A stretch of DNA of 53,011 nt, taken from Branchiostoma floridae. Lineage: Eukaryota > Chordata > Leptocardii > Amphioxiformes > Branchiostomatidae. Below the pieces are notes generated by a model. The model was given only the letters and a program-made list of their open reading frames with translations. It was not told the DNA's origin and did no database searches. The DNA is taken from assembly GCF_000003815.2 (NCBI RefSeq), contig NC_049986.1, positions 8,097,588-8,150,598 of the forward strand. Direction: 5' to 3'. Position numbers and translations under genes: made by a program. Shown one piece after another: positions 23,331 through 34,300 of the stretch. The number at the start of each line of letters is the position of its first letter. Within the stretch, counting starts at the first letter, position 1.

Positions 23331-23455
23331 AGCCCGTTATTCGTAGGGAAATCCCGTTAGTCGTAAGGAAATCCCGTTATTCGAAGGGAAATCTCGTTAT
23401 TCGTAAGGAACTCCCGTTATTCGTATAGGAAATCCCGTTATTCGTAAGGAAATCC
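23331..23455. repeat. Minisatellite, about 20-bp unit, six to seven copies
   Basis: Units resemble CCCGTTATTCGTAAGGAAAT and follow each other without gaps, with one 2-bp expansion (GTATAGG). It lies about 250 bp before the start codon of the seven-CAP gene. Confidence 0.9.
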
Positions 23456-23556
23456 GTACTTATTCACGTACTTATGTACGTATTTCACGTCTTGCTTGAT
23501 TTCTTTAGTAATAATACGTGGGGGGGGGGGGGCTTCTGAATTTACTGGTAAGCGTA

Positions 23557-23681
23557 GTGGGGCCCTCATCAAAACACCGCTGTAGTTTTGGAAGAAGTGT
23601 TCAACCTTATAGATCTTGTGAATTGTGGGGCCCTTATAAAAAGCACCAATGTAATTTGGGGACAAGAGTTTAACCTTACAG
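23557..23681 (+). promoter_or_regulatory. Duplicated block ending in splice-acceptor-like sites before the ATG
   Basis: GTGGGGCCCTCATCAAAACA through AACCTTATAG (23557-23612) is repeated as GTGGGGCCCTTATAAAAAGC through AACCTTACAG (23625-23681). Each copy ends in an AG preceded by CTTA. The second is 27 nt before the ATG at 23709 and is the most likely acceptor of the 5' UTR intron; TGTGTAG at 23698 and ACAAG at 23708 are alternatives. Confidence 0.45.
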
Positions 23682-23708
23682 TTTGTCGTCGTGTGTAGGT
23701 AAAACAAG

Positions 23709-25309
23709 ATGCCGACTGAGTTCGAGAAAGACTGCTTGGCGGCTCACAACGACTACCGAGCCAAACACGGGGTCTCACCACTCAAACTCAGCAAATCGCT
23801 GACCAAGCATGCGCAGAAGTGGGCCGAACATCTGGTGAAATGCAGCTCGTTCCAGCACAGCGGTAACCATGACTACGGAGAGAACATCGGCATGAAGTGG
23901 AGCTCCAACAACGAAGCTGTATCAGGTGCGTGTACGCAAAACTTCGGTATGAAACCCTCATTTATACTTTTTGTGCGCACTCTCTGTTTTTTCTCCAGCG
24001 TTGTCATTTCTATTTGATCAAATACAACTGACAGAAAAGCAGTATTCCCGTGTATGAATATTCTATTCAATGAAAATGCAATTAACAGAAAAGCAATCAT
24101 TTTACAAAACTTTTTATCATTTCGATGTGCAAGAATCAAGAACTTTCTTTTCTAATCTTAGGCGCCTCCATCGCTGAGATGTGGTACAGCGAGATTGAGA
24201 AATACGACTTCAGGAAGGGCGGGCATCAGCCGGGAACAGGTAGGTTTTCACATTTCCCTTTTTCCAAAAGACTGCCATTTAACTGCATCATGATGCATGC
24301 CTCTCGCGAGATTACATAATATCGCGAGACTACATCCAAAAGAAGCGATACCACCAGTTAGGCTAAGGGCACCGAAGCCACAAATTTGTCTCGATGAACT
24401 GCCGGATACCAGGGGGTTCCCCTCGGTGTCCCCAACGGGTAGGTCACGGCGTCTATTTGTTACCGGGTCCCGTTTTTTTTTTTAAATCCGACTTAAATTT
24501 AATCCGGTGCCCGGCCGGACCCAACAATACATCGGTAGCCGCAATGTGTCCCATGGGGCCACGTAGGGGTCCAAAAGTCCTTGAACAGGTCCCCCTTGTT
24601 TCAACTGGGACCTATAGCTAACCCTAAATGTTTCATTTTGAATTTCGAATCCCCCAGGTCACTTCACCCAGGTGGTGTGGAAGGGGAGTCAGGAGTTCGG
24701 GGTTGGAGTGGCGACCGACGGGAGAGGGAAAACCATCGTGGTGGGGAACTACTACCCGCCCGGGAACATGCTGGGGGACTTCGACGATAACGTGCTACCT
24801 CCGGGGTGAGTTCTGTTCAAATGTTAAATCTAAAGCTGACTCCAGCAACAACACAAAACGTCCCTGCAGTTCTGTAACAATATGCCAGGGGGACCAAACC
24901 TACACTACTTCATCTGTACAACCAAAGTACGGTACCTGTCAAAAAAGAGACAAGACCATTACCGGCGTCCGACGTCCAAGTATCCAGTATCAAGGTCACA
25001 CACCATGGGCCAAACGTCGACCTTGACATTTGTCTTCTCAATCCCTATCGCGCACACGCTCACGCGCGTATGGACATTTTTTCATAGAGGTAATGTTATA
25101 CCTACATTTACTTACTACTGATTGATAAAATCATTGAATTAGTCTAACAAAAAATTTGTATCATTTCAACAGATCGCCTCCCAAAGGAGGGCGAGGTCCG
25201 TCGCCTAGCAACCGCTGGGACGATAAACCGCCAAAGGGCAACTTCCGGCCAATACCTACGTCACGTCCGTCCAGGAGGAGCCCCTCCCCGGAACACACGT
25301 GTAGCAAAG
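23709..25309 (+). CDS. Seven-CAP gene, module 1 and linker 1
   Basis: Exons are 23709-23925, 24162-24239, 24658-24805 and linker 25173-25309. It carries the initiator Met. Cavity residues are His50 (QHS), Glu58 (GEN), Glu83 (WYSE) and His100 (GHF). The first exon is clearly diverged from modules 2-4 ([17 protein letters not shown] against [17 protein letters not shown]), yet its third exon is almost base-for-base that of module 2. The linker starts [18 protein letters not shown] and ends with [10 protein letters not shown]-type basic Ser-Pro sequence. Intron 2 (24240-24657) includes unrecognised GC-rich repeat-like sequence. Confidence 0.88.
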
Positions 25310-28300
25310 GTTCGTTTGAAATAACCTTTGATTTTGTTTCAAGCAACAAAGACATTCTATGACGTCAAAGCATGCAAATGAAATACTAGAGAGCTAAAAC
25401 GAGCAGCTTATTGAGTCTCGTGTAATTTTTACATAAGGCCATGTTGATTTGATTATATGGATGACATCCACGCGTGCATCAATTTTCGGCCGTTTTCAAA
25501 CTAAAAAAAGTTTTCAACTATTCACTCTAAATCGTAGTACAAAGCAGTTTCAGAATAAGCAAATATATGCCGTGGATGGTAAAAATAGATATCGGAAAAC
25601 GTATACTAATGCCACAGAATATTACAAGGTCAAAGAAGATGTGAAAGAAGAAAAAACGACGAATCTATTATTCGGTATTATTATGTGTATGCTATAATTT
25701 GTTCAGCCTTCCTGCTCCCTTAGATTTCATAATGAAGGCAACTTTTTTTTTTTTGGGGGGGGGGGGGGTCAAACTTTTTTTATTCACACGCTCGCATCAG
25801 TTTTTGGATTCCCAGAGGATGTCATCCATATAATTGATCAATATGGCCTAACAACGCAAACCCAGATATTTTTTCAAACTGGATGTTATTTTCCGTAGTT
25901 GATACAGGTGATTTTGCGGAAGACTGTCTCTCCGCCCAGAACGACTACCGACAGAAACACGGAGCCCCGCCCCTCAAGATCAGTGCCAAATTATGCAAGC
26001 ATGCGCAGCAGTGGGCCGACCGCCTGGTTAAGTCCAACACGCTGCAGCACAGCGGTAACCATGACTACGGGGAGAACATCGGGATGAAGTGGAGCTCCGA
26101 TAACAAACCTGTCTCAGGTACGAGACCTGTTATTGGTGACGCCTAAGGGGCGGAGACAATTTAGTGATGTAAAATTCATCGAAATCCGTCACATATGTCA
26201 CTGCTTTTCTATAGATATTGAACAGTAAAAACATTTCCCATGAAAACTTTCTCCTTCCTATCTCTTCTTAAAGTTTTTATACTGTATATAAAATGTATCT
26301 GCGGCGCTCTTAGTTATATCTCCTAGTAGAGACAGAAGTATTGCAGCTAAGCGCGAAAAAAATGAGCACTTGACAGTCAGCTAGCAGAAAGAACTGTTGT
26401 TCTTAACTAGATTGATACTTACATATACCCACCGGCACCCCACAACCTTTTGTCGTCCATACAGGTGCCTCCATCGCCGACATGTGGTACAGTGAGATTG
26501 AAAAGTACGACTTCAGGAAGGGTGGGCATCAGCCGGGAACAGGTTAGTACTGTCTCTTTTGTGTATAACGGAATGAAAAATTACAATTGTAAACAACAGA
26601 ACAAATTCTTTTAGAAGAGTTGATGTCAGTATGTTTTTCATGATGGTTCTGTCCCATTGTCCCACAGGTCACTTCACCCAGGTGGTGTGGAAGGGGAGTC
26701 AGGAGTTCGGGGTTGGAGTGGCGACCGACGGGAGAGGGAAAACCATCGTGGTGGGGAACTACTACCCGCCCGGGAACATGCTGGGGGACTTCGACGAAAA
26801 CGTGCTACCTCCGGGGTGAGTTTGGAGGTATAATAAAAGGGAAAATAGCAAGAGAAGCGCAGAAAGGAGGACCATATTAAAAAAAAAAATTTCCAAACTG
26901 TTCAAAAGCATTTGACGCAATGTATCATCTTGTACACTTTTTTCAACACAAATGTCCATTTCATGTGTTAACATGGACGCTTCTTTTTCTCAACAGTTCA
27001 CCTGTCAAGGGAGGACATTCCAAACCACGTGACCCGTCGCCTAGCAACCGCTGGGACAGCAAGCCGTCACGTCCTTCCAGGAGGAGCCCCTCCCCGGAGC
27101 AAAGCAGAGGTCAGATTTCACAGATCTTCTTTTAATATCGTTACAATATGTAACGCAAAGGCATCTAAATATGACAGTTGTGAGAAAAGAAAAACACTTG
27201 TTAAGCTTTGTCACATATAAGCATGCACAGTGACAGAAATTATAGGTAATATGTCAAAGGTGAAAGCCCCTGAATTGCTAAAAGCACTCGTCTTGACCAT
27301 TGTCTAATTTGCATAACAATGCCCAGACATGCCATTACTTTATGTCTCAGGGGCCTTCATCTTTGACATAACCATAATTCCTGTCGCTGCAGCTGCGTAC
27401 TCTAAACTGTAAACTAAACTGAACTGTAAACATGGTTTTCTCCGTAGTTGATACAGGTGATTTTGCGGAAGACTGTCTCTCTGCCCAGAACGACTACCGA
27501 CAGAAACACGGAGCCCCGCCCCTCAAGATGAGTGCCAAATTATGCAAGCATGCGCAGCAGTGGGCCGACCACCTGGTGAAGTCCAACACTCTACAGCACA
27601 GCGGTAACCATGACTACGGGGAGAACATCGGGATGAAGTGGAGCTCCGATAACAAACCTGTCTCAGGTGAATGTACTCTAAGTCATTTCTTTTTCCACAG
27701 TAACCAAATGATTGTACCAGGTGCGGGTATGTCTTCCTCCTCTGTACGATGACAATTGTTGATTGGTTCACAACAGCCGCCTGGACTTGGCTTGTCCTTG
27801 GTGCTGAAATCGCCATCCCAAGCACTTCTACAGCCGCGACCTACTCCTGTTTGAAAAAATATTCTCTTTTTTTTTTTTCAAATTAAAAAAAAATTCCAAT
27901 GATAAATGAATGGGCAGTAGCATCTCCTATTCTTGTTTTGCTCAATATATTTGTACTTTCCTTTATAGGAAGTGTGTGTATTTCTATCGAAGAATTTCAT
28001 CTATGTCACACCATACAGTAGTAATATTCTGTCATTATAGTAGTACCTCTTTATGTCATTGTAGACGAGTGATTCAATAATGAGATAATCATTATCTCTC
28101 CAGGCGCCTCTATCGCCGACATGTGGTACAGTGAGATTGAGAAGTACGACTTCAGGAAGGGTGGTCATCAGCCAGGAACAGGTCAGTAAAGTCCCTTTTG
28201 TTGGTAGTAAAATCAAAATCTACGGCCGGAAAACACTTTGGTATGATGTCACCTCCGTAGGCAGTATTATTTTTGGTAGTGTACATATATGTTAGTGTCT

Positions 28301-31300
28301 GTAACTTTGGGTCTTTTCGATAAGTTTTTATTGTTCTGGAGGTTTCGAACGGTAATTTGGGGCCCCCAAGCGTTATTTTCAGGTACTGCAGAAGTACATG
28401 CTGACACCCAAATCCTGAAAGTAGCGTGGTATCATCCACAGCTAGCCAGTCAACTACGGTAGTTTCGGGACAACCAATGACCCCTTATGAAAGGCAAAGA
28501 AATGGGATTGATTAATTAAGGCCGAAAGGGAAGCTAGGGGAGGATCACTAACACCTGCGATGGCTGGTGTAATGAAGGGTTCCATGTCTCACCCTACTTC
28601 GCTCCCAGGTCACTTCACCCAGGTGGTGTGGAAGGAGAGTCAGGAGTTCGGGGTTGGAGTGGCGACCGACGGGAGAGGGAAAACCATCGTGGTGGGGAAC
28701 TACTACCCGCCCGGGAACATGCTGGGGGACTTCGACGATAACGTGCTACCTCCGGGGTGAGTAGTCCAGTTGAAGTGGATGCAGTTTGGTTCTAAAATGA
28801 CAGACGGCGCCGTAATGCTTGGGTAGCAGTTTCGGCACCATGGCAGTGGACACACTTGTATCTCATTTAACGAAAATGTGCTACCTCCGGGGTAAGTTTG
28901 GAGTAGATGAAGTTAGGGCTAGAAAAGCCCATAGAATGTGCACGCTCGTGCGTAGTGTATTTAGAAAAACAAAGATATTTCATAGCCTTAGATATAAAAC
29001 AAAGGCATTTCATACCCTTAAATCAGTGTTGCCTTCCTTGATATCTCCTCTTCTTTTCAAAAGTTCACCTGTCAAAGGGGGCCATTCCAAACCACGTGAC
29101 CCGTCGCCTAGCAACCGCTGGGACGACAAGCCGTCAGGAGGGAACTTCCGGCCAACACCTACGTCACGTCCGTCCAGGAGAAGCCCCTCCCCGGAACAAA
29201 GTAAAGGTTCGTTACAACAATCATTTTTCCAGGTAACCGTTGGAAAAAATGGCATCAACAGAATTGTACCAGTCAAAAAGAAAACATTCTTCTTTTTATA
29301 GATAGTCATGCTTTTGTTAACACATTCGCAGTGGCAAACAAAATCGAACGTCTCTTTAAACAAACTTTGTTCTCATTTTCACACAGGTGATTTTGCAGAA
29401 GACTGTCTCTCCGCCCAGAACGACTACCGACAGAAACACGGAGCCCCGCCCCTCAAGATGAGTGCCAAATTATGCAAGCATGCGCAGCAGTGGGCCGACC
29501 GTCTGGTGAAGTCCAACACCCTGCAGCACAGCGGTAACCATGACTACGGGGAGAACATCGGGATGAAGTGGAGCTCCGATAACAAACCTGTCTCAGGTGC
29601 AAGGAACTTTTATTGGCGACGCCTCAGAGGCGGAGGCATTTTCTGATGGTTGTCAAAATTTGTTATGTTTCACTTTCTATACCATAGGGAAAGAAATATG
29701 CGGCATTTGCATTCTGCCTTTTTAGATTACTACTTAGCAGCCAATGTTATAGTATTTATTATTTTTGTTGTTCAAGATTTTAAAAATCTATTTCGTCCAT
29801 CTCTTTATAGGCACCTCTATCGCCGACATGTGGTACAGTGAGATAGAAAAGTACGACTTCAGGAAGGGAGGGCATCAACCAGGAACAGGTCGGTTAAGTT
29901 TCGTTCTTGAAATTAGTTATGGCAGAAGGTTTTTGTTTTGTTTTTTTAAGTTGAATCACTTGAAGTTATTCAACTTGTCCTTTTTTGGCTCCAGGTCACT
30001 TCACCCAGGTGGTGTGGAAGGGGAGTCAGGAGTTCGGGGTTGGAGTGGCGACCGACGGGAAAGGCAAAACCATCGTGGTGGGGAACTACTACCCGCCCGG
30101 GAACATGCTGGGGGACTTCGACGATAACGTGCTACCTCCGGGGTGAGTCGAGTTATCAAGTTGACTGGGATGCAGTTTGGTTGTAAAATAAAAGGCGTCG
30201 CTTGAACGCTTGGGTGGCAGTTTGCGTTAACACCATGGACATACTAGTATTTCATTTACTGATCATTTACAGATCGCCATTGGATGTCAGAGGGAAAGGA
30301 GACGGCAAACCGACCAATGACAGTGATCGACACAGGCCAGGCGGACACTCGCCGAGTTTGAACGGGCCCGGGTCCGGGGACAGGGCACCACATACTTGCG
30401 ATGGTAAGGCCGTTCTAATGCTGTAGTATAGAAAGCGACTTACTACACTTTTATGATTTCATTTCATTTGCTACTGCAGCGTATAGAATTTGTGTATGTA
30501 TACATTCTATATATGTAAAATACAACGATATAGTATGTCAGACTCGCAGTAAAGAGTGCGTCATGATGCAATATACGGTTTGCGAACAAAAACTAAGTTT
30601 ACTTGATGGGTTCAGGTAATTACTCTGTGTATTGTTAAAATATTGTTGTTGTCCGATATTGATGAGCGTTCGCATCTGTTCTCTTTTCCGCATTCGTATG
30701 TAGTTTGGCATGTAGTTTGCACGCAGTTGCGTGATGATGAACGCTGTTTATTTTGTGTACCATGGAAACTAGCCATGATTGTTAAGTCCAAATCTCGCGA
30801 GCATTAACGTGATATTCACCCCTTATTTTTTTAACCCTTATCAGCCGGTTCAGACGAGTTCCTGGATGACGCTCTGCGGACACACAACTCCTACCGGGCC
30901 AATCACGGAGCGCCTCCTCTCAAGATCAGTGCCAAGCTGTGCGAGCATGCGCAGAAGTGGGCTCAGCATCTGGTGAAGTCCAACACGCTGGGACACAGCT
31001 CCACGCGAGAGTACGGGGAGAACGTGGGGATGAAATGGAGCTCCAACAACACACCCGTGTCTGGTTTGTTTGTTTGTTTGTTTGTTTGTTTGTTTGTTTG
31101 TTATTAATCTCCTCTACTGTGTTTAGCCTCCAAAGACTCCTGGAGCGGTTGTGTTTATTTTTTTGAGAGGAGCGCTGATTTTCAATTTTCTACCACGAGG
31201 TTCTATTTGCTGGGAAATGGATTTTTACCCCACCCTTCCCAGTATAGAGAACCTTGGCCCTAAGCGCGAATCAGCAGTCCCCCCAAAAGTAAACCGTTCC

Positions 31301-34300
31301 AGAAGCCTACGAAGGAGGCTATGTACACTGTGATGTATTTTTCTATGTATTACGACCTTGTCACCACCGCAAAGAAGGTGCACACACAAAAATAGCATTC
31401 TTCGGTCTGACAAACAAGGCATTGAAATTTGGTTAACGTTAATTTTTCGAAGAAACCTTCGTGATCACCGTATTATATCGCAGGTAAATTGAACCCAACA
31501 AGCCGCAAACTAGGTAAACGTACTTATATTTAGATGCCCCTTTTCGATCAGAATGTAACCTCAGAAAGCATGCTCAGACTAGGTCTCAAGTCGACGACCA
31601 ACCCGCTTACAAGTGATACGCAACCAGGCTCCGCACCCGAAGCGTTGCCAAAACATTCAAGCATTTCTAAATATAGTACTGATATCAGTTTTCTCTGTTT
31701 GTTCACAGCCCAGTCCGTTGTGGAGATGTGGTACAATGAGTCCGAGAAATACAACTTCAGGAAGGGAGGACACCAACCGGGAACCGGTAGGTCTATCTTT
31801 AAGCGCTCTCTACCGATATTGTCAAGTACTACAGGTTGATCACCAGTTTTCCTTGCTTGAAGGTCAACGTTTTTACATGGAAAACTCTTAGTTTTCTAGG
31901 CCATTTCACCCAGGTGGTGTGGAAGGGGAGCCGTGAGCTCGAGATAATGCGCTTGCGTCATCTAGCGATAATATCAATTACTGCAGGTTGATCGCCAACT
32001 TTCCATGCTTCACGCGTATGTCAACTTTTTTTACACTGAAAACTATTTGTTCCACAGGCCATTTCACCCAGGTGGTGTGGAAGGGGAGCCGTGAGCTCGG
32101 AATCGGGCGCGTGAACGATGGGAAGGGGAAAACCATCGTCGTGGCTAACTACTTTCCGGCGGGGAACATGCTGGGAGACTTCGACAACAACGTGCTACCT
32201 CCGGGGTAAGGGAGCTTGCGTGACAAAAATAGAGTTATTTTGCACGATTGTACATTTACTGTTGAATATGCGTGTAAGTCTAATTCAGTTTTATCAGAGA
32301 GGTAACCTAGCTTCTACCAGACTCCACAGGTCACTGGAAGAAAAAATAGTAGAAATTGGCCAAATAAAACAGCAAACACACCAGAGGAGTAAGATGGCCG
32401 AAGAGTACAGTTTGCGACCTAAGGCCAGGTCGGTCAACACTACTGGGCCACTTAACTCCTACTAAGCTTTTATTCCTAACTTTTCCAAAGTCCCCTATTA
32501 CTATTCGGCCAGGAGGGAGTCTGGTAGACACCAGGATTAACCCATATCCATTGTTTTTAAAACAGGGTATATAGGGTCTGAGATATCAATTCGACAGCCG
32601 GTGTCGGTGGTTTGAAATTGCAATATTTTCAATGTGCATATGTATAAAGAATAATTTTACAAACGGTTTGGAACCATCGCCCGTCGGCTTGATATCTTAA
32701 ACAATCTGCTTTAAAATCAACGGTTATAGGTTAATCTACGGTTAAAGGTGAACTACCATTAAAATCTCAGTTTCAGAAATACTTTTCAACGGTCTATTGT
32801 TGTAAGACATGTCCACAAAAATGCCTTCTACCTTTAGAGGACATTTTGTAAACTTGCGTAACAACAACTGACCGTTCACTCCAACTGTTGATCATTACTC
32901 CCAAGCAGAGGTTCGGCTTCGGCTGTTGGTGGTGTGTTTTTAGGCATGTCTATTTTACAGCAAAATAGAAAGCCTGGCAAAACGAATAAAAACACGGCAA
33001 AAACAACAGGAACCGAACCCCTGGTTGGAGAACCGTTGAGATGATTCCGGTGAACAATCGATAGAATCATTAACCTCATAGGGACGAAAGTAGAATGTTT
33101 TCAAGCTTGTTTCCAGTGACGAAACTAACATTTACGAGGGGTGATCAATAAGTCCTCGGCCTCACCAACAAATAACAAGCACAACTCAGATTTTCAGGCG
33201 AAACTTCATAGTATGAAGTCTTTTATCAATATCCTCCAAATTTCAAATCATTGGAGTCATTACTTTCCAGGCATTCGTTTTTTCTAAATTAGAAGGTAAG
33301 TGGGGAGAAAAAGAAGGGTGAAGTGTGATCAGACAATTTGATCTCACGCCTATTTATATAAGACTTTATACATGTACGTGGGGTTATCAATAAGTCCTCG
33401 AATTTACCGAGAAATGATAAGCTCAGCTCAGATTTCGAAGCATAGATGTCAAGTATAAAGTCTTATATAAATCTGTACCAAAATTCAAATTATTGTGATC
33501 ATTACTTTGCAGGCGACACCCAGTAACGTTAGGTGAGGGAGAAGGAAAAAAACGTTGACAATTGACCTGACCTGAGTGTGCGGGTCAATTTGCGCTGCTG
33601 GAAGTTAGAAACCTAATTCTTTTTGCTTGAAATAGGAAGAGAATCATTATCAAACATTTTGACAATGTCTTTTGTTAATTTACGGCATGGGGAACTCGTC
33701 GCACACATGTCTGATCACAATTCACACCACTTTTTTCTCGCCACTTACCTTCTAATTTAGAAAAAACGAATGCCTGGAAAGTGATGACTCCAATGATTTG
33801 AAATTTGGAGGATATTGATAAAAGATTTCATACTATGAAGTTTCGCCTGAAAATCTGAGTTGTGTTTGTTATTCGTTGGTGAGGCCGAGGACTTATTGAT
33901 CACCCCTCGTATATCATCAGGTCACCAGTGAAAGACGACAAACCCACACGACCTTCCAACAAAGACCCGGACAGACCTAGTCGCAAGGACAAACCGCACA
34001 AACCGAACCGAAAAGGATCACGGTCATCATCTTCATCCTCTTCTTCTTCGTCTTCTTCGTCCTCCTCTTCGTCATCAGACTCATCATCAGATGAAGAAAG
34101 TAAGTATCAAGTCTAACTTCTGATCTCAACACGAAATACGATTTGGTACAATAACTCCGAAGATAAGTTAGTCCACAATACAGTTGCCCTTGACCTATTT
34201 AATTGCGATTGGTTAACAATTTTGAAAGCATCTGATTGGACAACGAACACGTAACCATATTACACTACCGTTCAATCGCATCCCTAAATTGCAGTCCCCC

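Noticed and set aside
23331-23455. CRISPR-like array of short repeats
   Set aside because: The 20-bp units are contiguous without spacers; it is a minisatellite in a eukaryotic genome.
25449-25697. Plus-strand ORF of 82 codons
   Set aside because: It lies wholly inside the TAA-flanked MITE and has no transposase signature.
25883-27456. Alternative start codons for modules 2 and 3 (ATG followed by FSVVDTGDF-type text, at 25883 and 27432)
   Set aside because: The ATG lies in intron sequence shared by recent duplication; the acceptor GATACAG right before the exon, in phase with the previous linker, explains the text better. Separate short transcripts cannot be excluded.
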